A program made the translations under genes and the position numbers. Below are positions 8,474 through 19,028 of a DNA stretch of 64,000 nucleotides, piece by piece. Within the stretch, counting starts at the first letter, position 1, and each line of letters starts with the position of its first letter. Below the pieces are notes generated by a model. The model made no database searches. It saw only the letters and a list, made by a program, of their open reading frames with translations, and was not told where the DNA came from. Source of the DNA: Desulfovibrio desulfuricans DSM 642 (GTDB lineage Bacteria; Desulfobacterota; Desulfovibrionia; Desulfovibrionales; Desulfovibrionaceae); assembly GCF_000420465.1 (NCBI RefSeq), contig NZ_ATUZ01000001.1, positions 37,749 to 101,748 of the forward strand, given 5' to 3'.

Positions 8474-9256
8474 ATGGGACGCAATCTGACGTTTGAAATA
8501 TTCCGTTACAATCCGCTGGATCCGCTCTCGCATCCCCATATGCAGACATTCCAGCTTGAAGAACACAACAGCATGACGCTGTTTATCGCGCTGAACATGA
8601 TCCGCGAAACGCAGGACGCCTCCTTGCAATTCGACTTTTGCTGCCGCGCCGGCATCTGCGGTTCGTGCGGCATGGTCATCAACGGGCGGCCCGGCCTGGC
8701 CTGCCACACGCAGACAAGCGACCTGCCAAGCCACATTACCCTGCATCCCCTGCCGGTGTTCAAGCTCCTGGGCGACCTTTCGGTGGATACGGGCACGTGG
8801 TTTCGCAATGTGGGAGCCAAGATCGAATCGTGGATACACACCACCAAGGAGTTTGACCCCAGGGCGCAGGAAGAGCGCATGGGCAACGAACTGGCCACCC
8901 AGATATTCGAACTTGACCGCTGCATTGAATGCGGCTGCTGCGTGGCGGCCTGCGGCACGGCCCGCATGCGCGAAGACTTTATCGGCGCAACGGCCATCAA
9001 CCGCATGGCGCGCTTCTACATTGACCCGCGCGACAACCGCACCCCTGCGGACTATTATGAACTGATCGGCGATGATAGCGGCGTATTTGGCTGCATGGGC
9101 CTGCTGGCCTGCGACAACGTCTGCCCCAAGCAACTGCCGCTCCAGGATCAACTGGGCATCATGCGCCGCATGGTGACAATGGAATCTGTGCGCGGTATTT
9201 TGCCCGAGTTTATACGCAACAAATTGCAGGGCTGTGGATGCGGCTGTTCCAAATAA
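8474..9256 (+). CDS. frdB: Fumarate reductase iron-sulfur subunit
   Basis: A 260-residue electron-transfer subunit with the three classical cysteine groups. These are CCRAGICGSCG with a downstream LACHTQ for the [2Fe-2S] cluster, CIECGCCVAACG for the [4Fe-4S] cluster, and CMGLLACDNVCPKQLP for the [3Fe-4S] cluster. The tail is unusually cysteine-rich (LQGCGCGCSK), which is not part of the standard clusters. The AAGGAG ribosome-binding site lies 6 nt upstream. Last gene of the fumarate respiration block; the next gene starts 96 nt later with its own strong site. Confidence 0.93.
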   Translation: MGRNLTFEIFRYNPLDPLSHPHMQTFQLEEHNSMTLFIALNMIRETQDASLQFDFCCRAGICGSCGMVINGRPGLACHTQTSDLPSHITLHPLPVFKLLGDLSVDTGTWFRNVGAKIESWIHTTKEFDPRAQEERMGNELATQIFELDRCIECGCCVAACGTARMREDFIGATAINRMARFYIDPRDNRTPADYYELIGDDSGVFGCMGLLACDNVCPKQLPLQDQLGIMRRMVTMESVRGILPEFIRNKLQGCGCGCSK

Positions 9257-9352
9257 CAACGCTTGCCTCATGGAATGGGCTGGCATAGTCCGCCCATTCC
9301 ATTTCCACCAGACGGGAGGGGCAACCCTCGCACTACCCCCAGGGAGGATGCC

Positions 9353-10039
9353 ATGCTGATACTCGACTGGATGCAATCCAAGGTAATTTCCATTCCGCCG
9401 ACCGCAACCCTGCTCCAGTGCCGGAAGCTGTTCAAGGAACACAAAATAAACCGACTCCCTGTGGTTGACGCCAACAATGTTGTGGTTGGGCTCATCTCGT
9501 CTTCCGATGTCCGCAGTTTTGCTCCCAACAAGTCCACGGGGCTCGAAATCATTGAGCTTCTGGAAATCATGAGCGAAACCAAGGCCAGAGATGTCATGGT
9601 GGTCGACCCGGTGACCATCACGTACAAAAGCACGATTGAGCAGGCGGCCAAAAGGATGATCGACAGGCACGTTGCCTGCCTGCCCGTGGTGAACGACGAG
9701 GAAAAACTGGTGGGCATCATCACTGGCTGGGATGTGTTCAAGGCCTTGCTCGACATAAGCGGCGCAGAACAACCCGGCGTTGAGGTGGGCTTTGTAGTCC
9801 CCTATCAGCCGGGCACCCTGCGCGAACTGCTCGACAGGCTCAAGGCGCATGGCATGAGCATTATTTCTGTATTGTCGTCGGCTTCAAACGATGGCATGCG
9901 TCAAGTCAAGATACGTTTCAAAGGCCCCGATGCCATGTCGCAGAATGTTGCGCTTGAGCAGTTCCGCGACCATCCCGGCCTGCGTTACTGGGCGCGCGAG
10001 GACGAATTTTACCTTAAGTCCAACGTGGATCTGGGCTAA
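9353..10039 (+). CDS. CBS-domain pair protein with C-terminal ACT-like region
   Basis: A 228-residue protein with two CBS domains. The first is MQSKVISIPPTATLLQC onward, about residues 6-60. The second begins MVVDPVTITYKSTIEQA, about 79-135. A C-terminal region of about 90 residues resembles an ACT domain (PGTLRELLDRLKAHGMSIIS). Such AcuB-like proteins bind adenine nucleotides and are regulatory; no catalytic domain is present. The start at 9353 is preceded by AGGGAGG; the longer frame from 9263 has no site and adds proline-rich sequence. A terminator follows at 10107. Position after frdB suggests, without proving, a link with energy metabolism. Confidence 0.82.
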   Translation: MLILDWMQSKVISIPPTATLLQCRKLFKEHKINRLPVVDANNVVVGLISSSDVRSFAPNKSTGLEIIELLEIMSETKARDVMVVDPVTITYKSTIEQAAKRMIDRHVACLPVVNDEEKLVGIITGWDVFKALLDISGAEQPGVEVGFVVPYQPGTLRELLDRLKAHGMSIISVLSSASNDGMRQVKIRFKGPDAMSQNVALEQFRDHPGLRYWAREDEFYLKSNVDLG

Positions 10040-10352
10040 GGCATCACCCCGCCGGCTCACGAAGAGCTGGCTGCGGGGCAGGCCCCATGAACATGCTGTA
10101 AAAGTGCCGCCACGGCTGCTGTGCCGTGGCGGTTTTTTCTTATGCCCATCGGCATATTTCCGAGTAGATGCCTTGGCTTCCTTTCTGCAATACGGTATAC
10201 AAAACGGCATTCCATGTTGCAGGGAGGGGGACATGCCACGCCCAGGGCAAAGGCCTTGCCCGTCCAGCATCGGCGCATTCACTTTCGGCACATCCGGATC
10301 CTGTCTTATCACTCCTTGCAGACATGTCTGCCTTCACGCTTCAGGACGCTCC
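10040..10352 (+). other. 313-nt gap between the CBS and GGDEF genes
   Basis: It contains the terminator at 10107-10139 and then about 210 nt of leader upstream of the diguanylate cyclase. An open frame continues through it but only because the downstream gene's frame lacks stops. I see no separate gene. Confidence 0.5.
10107..10139 (+). terminator. Rho-independent terminator after the CBS-domain gene
   Basis: CCGCCACGGC pairs perfectly with GCCGTGGCGG over 10 bp with a 6-nt loop, followed by six T residues. Confidence 0.9.
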
Positions 10353-12272
10353 ATGCACAAGAACTACGCCTTCCGAACCAATTTCATAATCTGCCTGATT
10401 ATTGTTATCGGCTTTTCCGTCACTTCTGTCATAGGCTACCGTTCCAATGTGGACACCCTGAAAAAGGAAGCGGAAAGCGTGACGCGCCTGGCCTCAGAAG
10501 GCATGATGTATCAGATTGACGCCATTTTTGCCCAATCCATACATATTTCGCTGACAATGGCGCACGACAGTTTTTTGATCAATTTCCTCTCGCAGGAAAG
10601 GGAAAACCTGAAAAACCCGGCGTACACGCTGAACATCAGGGAATACCTCGCCGCTTACAGAAAAAAATACAATTATGACTCTGTGTTCCTTGTCTCCATG
10701 CAGACAGACCGTTACTACAACTTTTCTGGTGTTGACCGCATTGTTGATTATTCTAATCCAGAGAACAAATGGGTACGGGAATTTATTGCAAGCAAGCAGG
10801 AATTTTCACTCAATATTGATAACGACAAAGCTGCGCACGACACCATTACAGTATTTGTAAACTGCGCTGTTAAAAACAAGAATAACGAAACCGTAGGCAT
10901 TGTGGGCGTTGGTTTTACTGTAACCTCCATCCAGGCCATGCTTATCAAGTATGAGCAGCAATTTGCGGTTAAATCCTATCTTGTGAACGCCGATGGAGCC
11001 ATCCAGATATCTTCCTCCGCGCAGGGCGGGTCTGCCGAAGATATTTATTCAGCGCAAACCTTTGCCGCAGTAAAAAATACCCTGAAAAAGAACAGCACAG
11101 AAATTTCAGACTCATGGTATTCTGGTCATGGTACCGATGGCTATGCCGTCACGCGCTATCTTCCCGCCCCTAATCTTTTCCTCATTACAGACAAAAATAC
11201 CTCTGAAATAATCAGACAGATCAGAACAAAATACTACACTGGCGCTATTGTTGTTGGATTTACAATGATAATTGTCATTTTTATTGTAACAGCAATAATA
11301 CGTAGATACAAAAACAAGATAATTTCCCTCACTATTGCTGAAGAATTGAAGTATCACGGCATACTTCAAAACGCCACATCGCAAATTTATGAAAGCATTG
11401 TTGAGTTTGACATAACCAATGATGTTGCCTGCGGTGAGGGCACAAAAAAGTTTATGCAGCAGTTGGGCCTCAAGCCAAACACATCATATAGCACCATGCT
11501 GCAAACCATTGTGGCAAAGCATATTCTGCCCGAACACGTGAACCTGTACCTGCAAACTTTCAGCCCGGAATCCATCCGCACAGCCCTGCAGGAGCAGCGT
11601 AACAAACTGAGTTGCGATTTCCAGTGCATGCAGAGCAACGGCCAGTACATCTGGTTTAGGGAAACCGGCTATATTTTGCGCTGGGCAGAGAATGATTCCA
11701 TCCACATTGTCATTTGCCGCCAGAACATTGACCACGACAAAAGACAGGAACTCAGCCTCCAGGATATGGCCCAAAAGGACGGCTTAACTGGTCTTTACAA
11801 CAAAATGACCACAGAAGCGCTTATTGACAGACGCCTGACGGAACATCAGTGCAACGCTGGCGCCCTGGCCATGATCATGCTTGATATAGACAACTTCAAG
11901 GAACTCAACGACTCGTTGGGCCATGTTGCGGGCGACAGGATCATTCAGGAGTTTGCCCAGAGCCTGCGGACGGCCTTTGCACCCGGTGATCTGGTGGGCC
12001 GCATCGGCGGCGATGAATTTATTGTTCTTACGTGCCAGCAAAGCAGTGATGCCTTGACCACAAAGCTTGAAGAACTCTGCAAGCGCATCCGCCATACCAC
12101 GTATGGAGGCGAGGGGCAGCACCACCTCGCCGCAAGCATGGGCGTGGCGCTCTTTTCCCTGCATGGCAACAACTTCAGCGAACTGTACGCAAGTGCAGAT
12201 GCAGCCCTGTACCGCGCCAAGCAGAAGGGCAAGGACACGTATACCTTTTTTGAAACCGCGCCTTTGGTATAA
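10353..12272 (+). CDS. Membrane-bound diguanylate cyclase (Cache sensor, GGDEF)
   Basis: A 639-residue sensor enzyme that makes c-di-GMP. It has an N-terminal membrane helix (about residues 9-30) and a large periplasmic sensor resembling a double Cache domain (about 35-285). A second membrane helix follows (about 292-315), then a PAS-like linker and a C-terminal GGDEF domain with DGLTGLYNK, MLDIDNFKELND and RIGGDEF. The active-site signature is intact. The usual c-di-GMP inhibitory RxxD site, five residues before GGDEF, reads APGD here, so product inhibition may be lost. The start was set at the ATG directly before the membrane helix. The open frame extends far upstream into the CBS gene and is not meaningful there. 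Confidence 0.88.
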   Translation: MHKNYAFRTNFIICLIIVIGFSVTSVIGYRSNVDTLKKEAESVTRLASEGMMYQIDAIFAQSIHISLTMAHDSFLINFLSQERENLKNPAYTLNIREYLAAYRKKYNYDSVFLVSMQTDRYYNFSGVDRIVDYSNPENKWVREFIASKQEFSLNIDNDKAAHDTITVFVNCAVKNKNNETVGIVGVGFTVTSIQAMLIKYEQQFAVKSYLVNADGAIQISSSAQGGSAEDIYSAQTFAAVKNTLKKNSTEISDSWYSGHGTDGYAVTRYLPAPNLFLITDKNTSEIIRQIRTKYYTGAIVVGFTMIIVIFIVTAIIRRYKNKIISLTIAEELKYHGILQNATSQIYESIVEFDITNDVACGEGTKKFMQQLGLKPNTSYSTMLQTIVAKHILPEHVNLYLQTFSPESIRTALQEQRNKLSCDFQCMQSNGQYIWFRETGYILRWAENDSIHIVICRQNIDHDKRQELSLQDMAQKDGLTGLYNKMTTEALIDRRLTEHQCNAGALAMIMLDIDNFKELNDSLGHVAGDRIIQEFAQSLRTAFAPGDLVGRIGGDEFIVLTCQQSSDALTTKLEELCKRIRHTTYGGEGQHHLAASMGVALFSLHGNNFSELYASADAALYRAKQKGKDTYTFFETAPLV

Positions 12273-12448
12273 GCCACGACTGGCCCCAACAGATACGGAC
12301 AACAGGTTCGGGCCAGTTTAGCTGGACAGTTAGACAGGTGGACAGCAAGAATTGGCCGTTCTACAGGCTGATTTGGGGCAATGCCCAAGGGGTGACTCTG
12401 CCTTGCCGCTGACCCCTCAGCCCCGGCGGCAAATGAGGGGTGTCCGCG

Positions 12449-13339
12449 TCAGCTATCCTGCGGGAATGGCAGCCGTTTTTTCTCACAGTTTGTGAGGCAG
12501 CGACAGATCGCCGCCACGTTGGCCGAGGCCATGCCCTTGCGCCACACAAGCTCGGTTACGGCATCACACAGGGGGTGTTCAAGGGCATGCACGGAAAGCA
12601 TGCCGTTGGTACGGCACAGCTCAAGAACCGATGCCGGAACCACTCCAACCCCCATGCCCGCAATAACGCCCCCCACAATGGCGTGGTACGAAGCCAGCTC
12701 AACAATATGCTGCGGCTCCCACCCGTAGGCCCGAAACCAGTTCACCAGCCTGTTCCGGTAGGCGCACCCTCCCTGAAAAGCCAACACGGCCTTGCGCCCT
12801 ATGTCGTCCGGCGTATGGATGGGCGGATGCTCCCTGGTGGCAATCAGCACCAGCCGCTCAGTAAAGGCCTCCATCCTCTCCAGCCGTTCATCACTGGGCG
12901 CATCAACCACAAATACCGCATCCAGCCTGTTTTCCAGAATATCCCCGTACAGGGAACTGCTGGTGCCTATCACAAGCTCAAGCTCTATGCCGGGATATTC
13001 CGCGTGCAAACGGGCCAGAACTTCGGGCAAACGGGCCGCAGCCGCACTTTCCAGTGCGCCAATGCGTAGCCTCCCGCCCGGCTCCATACCCTTTACGCAC
13101 AGCTCGGCTTCATCCATCAGCGCGGTTATCCGGCGGGCATAGGTGTAAAGCGTCTGCCCCCTCGCAGTGGGCAGCAAGCGCTTTTTTTCCCGTAAAAACA
13201 GCGGGATGCCCAGTTCTTCTTCCATCAGCATAATGCGGGCGGTAACGCCCGAGGGCACCCGGTGCAAAGCCTTGGCGGCGTGGCTTATGCTGCCGGTTTC
13301 CATGACGGCCATGAATGTGCGCAGGTCTGAGACTTCCAT
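12449..13339 (-). CDS. LysR-family transcriptional regulator
   Basis: A 296-residue LysR-type regulator. The N-terminal winged helix-turn-helix (MEVSDLRTFMAVMETGSISH through about residue 60) is followed by the linker helix and a two-lobed periplasmic-binding-fold effector domain (about 85-290). The start chosen has GGTGA 4 nt upstream; an ATG ten codons further out (13369) lacks such a site. It is transcribed away from the lrgA/lrgB-like pair, which begins 175 nt from its start. Many LysR regulators control the divergent neighbour (CidR does this for cidAB in Gram-positives), so control of that pair is a reasonable inference. The effector is unknown. Confidence 0.87.
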   Translation of the reverse strand: MEVSDLRTFMAVMETGSISHAAKALHRVPSGVTARIMLMEEELGIPLFLREKKRLLPTARGQTLYTYARRITALMDEAELCVKGMEPGGRLRIGALESAAAARLPEVLARLHAEYPGIELELVIGTSSSLYGDILENRLDAVFVVDAPSDERLERMEAFTERLVLIATREHPPIHTPDDIGRKAVLAFQGGCAYRNRLVNWFRAYGWEPQHIVELASYHAIVGGVIAGMGVGVVPASVLELCRTNGMLSVHALEHPLCDAVTELVWRKGMASANVAAICRCLTNCEKKRLPFPQDS

Positions 13340-13513
13340 TTGTTCACCATTTATGACTGTTTCTTTCATTTTTATTCATTTGCCATGATGACTATCATCT
13401 CATAACGTATGCCGCAAGCCGCCCGTTGTCGTTGACAGGAAAAACCCTCACTTGCCAAATTTCTGCCAACGGCAACGGGAGGCGGCAGAAACCCCGAACA
13501 TCAGGAATACCCT

Positions 13514-13906
13514 ATGCGCGCAACATGGAAACTGCTTTGGCAGACCGCAATTCTGACAGGCATATTCTGGGGATGCGATCAGCTCACACGGCTGACAGGC
13601 ATCCCCATCCCCGGCAACGTGCTGGGCATAATCGTACTGTTTTTTCTGCTGCTCACCGGCATTGTAAAAGAAAGCCACATCAGCATGGCGGCAGAATTTC
13701 TGCTGAAGCATCTCGTGTTCTTTTTTGTGCCCATTGCGGTAGGGCTGATGCAATGGGGGAGCGTTTTTTATGATTACGGATGGGTGCTTGCGGCTGCTAT
13801 TGTAGGCAGTACAGCCCTGCCGCTGGTGATTGTGGGCTTTATGGCCCGTGCCCTGCGCCGCGCTACGCCTGAAAAGAAAGAGGAAGAAGCAGCATGCAGA
13901 TCATAA
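13514..13906 (+). CDS. LrgA/CidA family membrane protein
   Basis: A 130-residue protein with four predicted membrane helices and the family pattern GIPIPGNVLGIIVLFFLL followed by FFVPIAVGLMQWG. LrgA/CidA proteins are small holin-like membrane proteins. Together with LrgB/CidB they affect murein hydrolase activity and, in some bacteria, export of pyruvate or glycolate. The C-terminus is charged (RRATPEKKEEEAA). The last 13 nt overlap the lrgB-like gene, so both are translationally coupled. Divergent LysR gene upstream is the probable regulator. Confidence 0.85.
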   Translation: MRATWKLLWQTAILTGIFWGCDQLTRLTGIPIPGNVLGIIVLFFLLLTGIVKESHISMAAEFLLKHLVFFFVPIAVGLMQWGSVFYDYGWVLAAAIVGSTALPLVIVGFMARALRRATPEKKEEEAACRS

Positions 13907-14595
13907 ACACTTTTTTGTGTGTGGCGGGCACCGTGCTGGCATACGCGCTGGTGCGCAGCCTGTATATGCGGTACAAGCATCCGCTCATCAATATCGTGGC
14001 TGGCAGCGCCGCCATAGTCATTGCAGTGCTGGTGCTGTGCGATGTTCCCTATGAAACCTATGAACCAGCCCGGCAGGTCATGACCTTGCTTATTGGCCCG
14101 GCAACGGTCAGCCTTGCGCTGCCCTTGTACCGCTATCGGCACCTGCTGTTGCGCAATGCCGTGCCCATTCTTGCAAGCGTGTGCACTGGGGCCTTTGCAG
14201 CCATGCTCTCTGCCGGGGTTATTGCCAGACTGGGCGGCCTGCCGGAAGACGTGGTAATTTCCATTCTTCCCAAGGGGGTTTCCATCCCCTTCGCCGTTGA
14301 GGTGGCATCCATGTATGGCGGCATCCCGTCCCTGACTGCGGCCTTTGTTGTGGCTACCGGTACGCTCGGCTCCCTTTTGGGTTTGTGGGGGCTGAACGTC
14401 ATACGCATCAAGGATCCCTTTGCACGCGGCCTGACCATGGGCACAATTTCGCATGCTCAGGGGACAGCCGTTGCCTTGCAGGAAGGGCAGGAACAGGGGG
14501 CGATGGGCGGCCTGGCCATGATTCTGGCAGGCATTCTTACTGCCGCTCTGGCGCCTGTGGCAGTCTGGATAGTGCAGCGGCTGCCACTGCTGTAG
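13894..14595 (+). CDS. LrgB/CidB family membrane protein
   Basis: A 233-residue polytopic membrane protein of the LrgB family. Its C-terminal half contains the conserved stretch PKGVSIPFAVEVASMYGG and later GTISHAQGTAVALQEG, the best preserved part of the family. The start overlaps the end of the LrgA-like gene. It is the partner of that protein in a putative export or lysis-control complex of the inner membrane. A hairpin terminator lies 36 nt after the stop codon. Confidence 0.87.
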   Translation: MQIINTFLCVAGTVLAYALVRSLYMRYKHPLINIVAGSAAIVIAVLVLCDVPYETYEPARQVMTLLIGPATVSLALPLYRYRHLLLRNAVPILASVCTGAFAAMLSAGVIARLGGLPEDVVISILPKGVSIPFAVEVASMYGGIPSLTAAFVVATGTLGSLLGLWGLNVIRIKDPFARGLTMGTISHAQGTAVALQEGQEQGAMGGLAMILAGILTAALAPVAVWIVQRLPLL

Positions 14596-14630
14596 CTCTA
14601 TCTGCTGCTCTTGCGAGGGCGAACTTTTTT

Positions 14631-14664
14631 GCGATGCGGTCGGCCTGCCGACCGCATCGCTTTT
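14631..14664 (+). terminator. Terminator hairpin after the lrgAB-like pair
   Basis: GCGATGCGGTCGGC and GCCGACCGCATCGC form a perfect 14-bp inverted repeat with a 2-nt centre, followed by TTTT. It lies between the convergent lrgB-like gene and the hybrid kinase gene. Confidence 0.8.
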
Positions 14665-14691
14665 GTACAGACTATTTCCAGCTTTTCTGGC

Positions 14692-17600
14692 TTAGTCAGG
14701 TTGAGTGGATTGACCTGAATCACCAGCCTGGCCAATCTGATCTGCCCGCCATTCCAGCCACTGCACGGCCACTTCAATCAGGCGGTAGGGATCAATGGGT
14801 TTTGCAAGATGGTCGTTCATACCCGCTGCAAGGCTTTTTTCCCTGTCGCCCACCATGCTGTCGGCGGTGAGAGCAATGATCGGCGTGTGGGCATAACGCG
14901 CCTGGGCGCGAAGCCGTTTTGCAGCTTCGATGCCGTCCATCTGAGGCATATGGATATCCATAAACACCATGGTGTAATCTGTTCCTTCCGCCTTTTGCAG
15001 CGCTTCAAGACCGGAACTGGCAATATCCACAACAAAGCCAGCTGATTCCAGCAATTCTCTGGCCACCAGCTGATTAACCTCGTTATCTTCGGCAAGCAGC
15101 ACCCTGCGCCCTCTGTATTCGGCCGGGATGCGCAACTCCTGGGGCAGGCCGGATGAATCTTCATCAACTACCCGCTGCCCAAAAACATCCAGGATGGCGT
15201 GTTGCAACAGTGAAGGGCTGACAGGCTTGATGAGAAAATGGCTGATGCCCTCGGCCTGAGCCTCTTCCATGATTTCTTCCCGCCCATAGGCAGTGACCAT
15301 GATGACGGTAGGGATATAGGACAGTTCACGGCATCCGCGCAGCAGCCGCACCACCTGAATGCCGTTATTGCCTGGCATCTTCCAGTCCATCAGCACCAGA
15401 TCATAGGGGTCGCCGCTTTCTGCGGCGCTCACCAGTTCTTCCAGCGCGGCATCGCCGCAGTCAGCCGTGCCGGACCGCAAACCCATATCTTCCAGCTCTT
15501 GCCGGAGAATTTCGCGGCTTGAGAAGGAATCGTCCACCACAAGCACCCTGCGCTCGGAAAGGTTTTTCATGGCCGGGACAGGCTTTCTCTGGGGATTTTC
15601 CTGCAAGTCCAGATTGACGGTAAAGTAAAACGTGCTGCCCTTGCCGAGCTCGCTTTCTGCGCCTATATCGCCCCCCATCATCTCCACAATCCGCTTGCTG
15701 ATGGAAAGGCCAAGGCCGGTGCCGCCAAAACGCCGTGTTGTGGATGAATCCCCCTGGGTAAATTCCTGAAACAGCTTGTCCAGCTGCTCTTGCCCCATGC
15801 CAATGCCCGTGTCTGCCACAGTAAAACGCAGCTGCGCCTTCTGGTCTTTTTGCTCCTCAAGCGCAACGCGCACCACAACCTCGCCAGCAGGCGTGAACTT
15901 GATGGCATTGCCCACAAGATTAACCAGTACCTGCCCCAGCCGCAGAGGATCACCCTTGAAAAACAGGGGAACCTCCCGGTCGATACGCAACAAAAGCTCA
16001 ATATTTTTGCCGCCAGACTTGGTTGTATCCAGACTCGATAGTCCCAAAAGGACTTCTTCCAGGTTAAAGTCCAAATATTCCATGTCCATGCGACCAGCTT
16101 CAATCTTGGAGAAATCCAGGATGTCGTCAATGATCCGCAAAAGGGATTTTGCGGAACTATCAATATTTTTCAAATAATTACGCTGTGTTGCATTAAGAGG
16201 CGTGCGCAGGGTCAAATGGGTAAGCCCCACAACGGCATTCATGGGGGTGCGGATTTCATGGCTCATATTGGCAAGAAATTCGCTCTTGGCTTTGCTGGCC
16301 TGTTCTGCCGCCTGCTGGCTTTCCACAAGGTCGGTAATATCCCGACAATCTTCAATAATGCCAAGAAGCTCGCCATCCGGCGAAAGAAATGGCGTGGCAA
16401 CCAGATCGCAAAATACCCATGTACCGTCTTTTTTTCGCCTCTGCTGGCGGATGGCAGCCCGAGTCTCGCCGTTAAGAATGCGCTTGCCAACACAATCAGA
16501 GCCGCAGTCAGACCCACGGGGGTATTCACCGCACCAGTGCCCCACCATGTCTTCACGCGAGTAGCCAAAACAGTTTACGTAGGTATCGTTGACTTCCTTG
16601 ACTATAAAGTTGCGGTCAATAACCCGCATGGCGCTGCCCGCAGCATTGAATATCTGCGACATTTCCATTTGGGCACGGCGTAGGGCCTGTTCTGCGGCCC
16701 GGCGTTCCGTCACGTCTGTCCCCATGTAGACCATGCCGTAAACTGTACCGTCCGGCTCAAACAGCGGAACGCGCACAACATCCAGAATATGTTGTTCGCC
16801 AACGGCATCATACCGGACTTCTTCAGTTTTATGCACTTTACCGGTTTCTATAACCAGTTTGTCCAAGCTCATCCCCTGTTCTGCAAGTTCAGGAGAAAGC
16901 AGATCGGCTATGTTTTTTCCCACAACGTAGGATTCGGCATAGCCCGTGAATGTTTCAAAAAACTTGTTCGCCATGATGTAGCGGGCTTGCGAATCCTTAA
17001 GCATCATGAGGCTTGGCAGGTTATCCACAATGCTGCGCAATTGCTGTTTGCGCTGCCACAGGGCTGAGGCGCTGGCTCTGGCCGCTTCCAGAGCTTTTTG
17101 CCGCTCTGCCGATTCCTGTGCGAGCTTGCGGTTCCAGATCAAAATAACCGCAAGCAGGCTGCCCAGAAACACTGCCGCCACCCCGCCGATCTGCAAAACG
17201 AGCATCCAGTTCATGGCGCGCTCAATCCGCAGATTGGCCCAGCGCTTCATGATTGCGGCCATCTGCTCATGGGGGATGTTGTCCAGTGTTTTATTCAAGA
17301 TTTCGACAAGCTGCGGCCAGTCTGAGCGCACGGCCACCCGGGCGGAATACTGCAACTGCGGCAGCAGGCCCACGCGCAGATCGCGCAGGTTTTTGTTCAC
17401 CACCGCATATTCCACAGAAAGTGCAATGCCCACCATAGCATCGATCTGCCCGCCCTGCACCGCGGAAAGGCCCTCTATCAAGCTGGAGACCTCCACGATT
17501 TTTGATCGCGGCAACTGGGCGCGCAAATACCCTGCAAGGCCTGCATGATCATGCACTGCCACACTTTTGCCGGCCAGATCGCCAGGGCTGGTGACCAAAC

Positions 17601-18732
17601 GCTCGGAGTCAAGCGTTGCAACGGCTAGCGGCAGCTGCAAAAAAGGATTGGTAAACAGCCAGGGGCCGCCCTCTGGCGGCGTGCCTTCCAGAAAAGGCTC
17701 CACGTCCGCACGGCGGGGGCCTGTGGTTTCCTTCAGCACATCGGAAGAAACAGGCTGTATGGCAACATTAAGATAACGCCCCACAACCTGAATGAGGTTC
17801 ATGCCAATACCGTTGTATGTGCCCTCGCTATCCATAAATTCAATGGGATGCCAATCATCTTCCAGGGCAACACGCAGGGTCTGATGGCTTGCCAGCCACT
17901 CCCTCTCAGCTGGGGTGAGTAGCAGGGAGCGAGGCATGTCGCCCCAAACGCGGTGCACGGGGTTACGAACCCACCGTTCTTCCAGTGCCACCATTTCAGC
18001 GCGTGATATGCGCGAAAGCCCTTCGTCCATCAAACGGGCAAGGTCGTCCCTGTTGCGCAGCACAGCCGGATGAAGGTTGCGCGAAAAAAGGGGAAAGGCC
18101 TGAGGCATAAAAAAGCTGTTAAGCCCCAACCGGTCAATTGTGCCATAAGCGGAAGGGAAGTTGCTCGCTATGCCGTCTGCCAGCCCGTTGGCCACAGACA
18201 TGAACATTTCTGCCCCGTTGCGCACCACCATCAATTGAACCCTGGGGAAATGCTCCCGCATGTAATCTTCCTGCAACGAGCCTTCAAGCACGACAATGGT
18301 CGCATCCCCCAACTGGCTTGGGTCCGTAATTCTTTGCCCGGCAGAGGTTGAAAGCAAAAGCCCCCCCATACCGGGGGAAATGGCCGGGCCAAACTTTGCC
18401 CAGCGGGCTCTGTCGGGAGTGATATACATGCTGAAGTGGATGTCGGCCCGCCCCGAATGGAGGGCATCAAGAGAATCCTGCCAGTCGCCCATGATAAATC
18501 TCACAGGTCTGCCAACTTTTTCGCCCCACAGTCGCCACAGGTCAATCATCAAGCCGACAGGTTCTCCTGTTTTTGAAACAAAAGACAGCGGCTCGTTATC
18601 CTTCATGCAGACAATTGTGATGGGGTCGGCGCTGGCTGCCGTGGAAGAATCCGTAGCGCACAGTGTCAGATTCGCAGGAGCAAGAACCAGCAGAAGCAGG
18701 CAGCAGAAAGCGGTGTGGAAAAATTTGACCAT
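14692..18732 (-). CDS. BvgS/EvgS-like hybrid sensor histidine kinase
   Basis: A 1346-residue phosphorelay sensor. Order of domains: signal peptide or membrane anchor (1-25), two periplasmic solute-binding-type (SBP_bac_3) sensors (about 37-255 and 285-500), and a membrane helix (508-533). Two PAS domains follow (about 565-680 and 690-800), then HisKA with H825 in [13 protein letters not shown] and a HATPase with N942, DTGIGMG and GGTGLGLSI. Two receiver domains complete the protein, with phospho-acceptors D1116 (LMDWKMP) and D1259 (FMDIHMP). There is no HPt domain, so an external phosphotransfer protein is expected. The second PAS has an unusual cysteine group ([16 protein letters not shown]). 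No response regulator gene adjoins it, so the target genes are unknown. Confidence 0.92.
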   Translation of the reverse strand: MVKFFHTAFCCLLLLVLAPANLTLCATDSSTAASADPITIVCMKDNEPLSFVSKTGEPVGLMIDLWRLWGEKVGRPVRFIMGDWQDSLDALHSGRADIHFSMYITPDRARWAKFGPAISPGMGGLLLSTSAGQRITDPSQLGDATIVVLEGSLQEDYMREHFPRVQLMVVRNGAEMFMSVANGLADGIASNFPSAYGTIDRLGLNSFFMPQAFPLFSRNLHPAVLRNRDDLARLMDEGLSRISRAEMVALEERWVRNPVHRVWGDMPRSLLLTPAEREWLASHQTLRVALEDDWHPIEFMDSEGTYNGIGMNLIQVVGRYLNVAIQPVSSDVLKETTGPRRADVEPFLEGTPPEGGPWLFTNPFLQLPLAVATLDSERLVTSPGDLAGKSVAVHDHAGLAGYLRAQLPRSKIVEVSSLIEGLSAVQGGQIDAMVGIALSVEYAVVNKNLRDLRVGLLPQLQYSARVAVRSDWPQLVEILNKTLDNIPHEQMAAIMKRWANLRIERAMNWMLVLQIGGVAAVFLGSLLAVILIWNRKLAQESAERQKALEAARASASALWQRKQQLRSIVDNLPSLMMLKDSQARYIMANKFFETFTGYAESYVVGKNIADLLSPELAEQGMSLDKLVIETGKVHKTEEVRYDAVGEQHILDVVRVPLFEPDGTVYGMVYMGTDVTERRAAEQALRRAQMEMSQIFNAAGSAMRVIDRNFIVKEVNDTYVNCFGYSREDMVGHWCGEYPRGSDCGSDCVGKRILNGETRAAIRQQRRKKDGTWVFCDLVATPFLSPDGELLGIIEDCRDITDLVESQQAAEQASKAKSEFLANMSHEIRTPMNAVVGLTHLTLRTPLNATQRNYLKNIDSSAKSLLRIIDDILDFSKIEAGRMDMEYLDFNLEEVLLGLSSLDTTKSGGKNIELLLRIDREVPLFFKGDPLRLGQVLVNLVGNAIKFTPAGEVVVRVALEEQKDQKAQLRFTVADTGIGMGQEQLDKLFQEFTQGDSSTTRRFGGTGLGLSISKRIVEMMGGDIGAESELGKGSTFYFTVNLDLQENPQRKPVPAMKNLSERRVLVVDDSFSSREILRQELEDMGLRSGTADCGDAALEELVSAAESGDPYDLVLMDWKMPGNNGIQVVRLLRGCRELSYIPTVIMVTAYGREEIMEEAQAEGISHFLIKPVSPSLLQHAILDVFGQRVVDEDSSGLPQELRIPAEYRGRRVLLAEDNEVNQLVARELLESAGFVVDIASSGLEALQKAEGTDYTMVFMDIHMPQMDGIEAAKRLRAQARYAHTPIIALTADSMVGDREKSLAAGMNDHLAKPIDPYRLIEVAVQWLEWRADQIGQAGDSGQSTQPD

Positions 18733-19028
18733 GGCTACCTCGCTGGTTCTCTTGCAGGAATTATACTTAATTTCTTATAGCAGTAACAGCCGCATTGCAA
18801 TATTCTCCCCTTGCCATTGCCCTCCGCCAAAAAATTTCTTGCGAAACGGGATGTTGCAGGGGCAAAGATACGCGCAACCGCATATGAATGCCCTGCCGGG
18901 ATCAGGCTCAGGAGCGCGCTTTGACGCGCCTGGCCCGACAGGGATATGATTGGCGTGCGTAATTGCGCAGACGCGGGCTCTCCGCCTTGCTCCGCAAGGA
19001 GCCCACATGCTGGATCAATGAGGTATGT

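Noticed and set aside
9891..10352. Long N-terminal extension of the diguanylate cyclase open frame
   Set aside because: It overlaps the CBS gene and a strong terminator; the natural start is directly before the membrane helix.
14780..14792. CAGGCGGTAGG resembling the ops/JUMPstart core GGCGGTAG of polysaccharide operons
   Set aside because: It lies inside the kinase coding region, antisense, and not upstream of any glycan operon; chance match.
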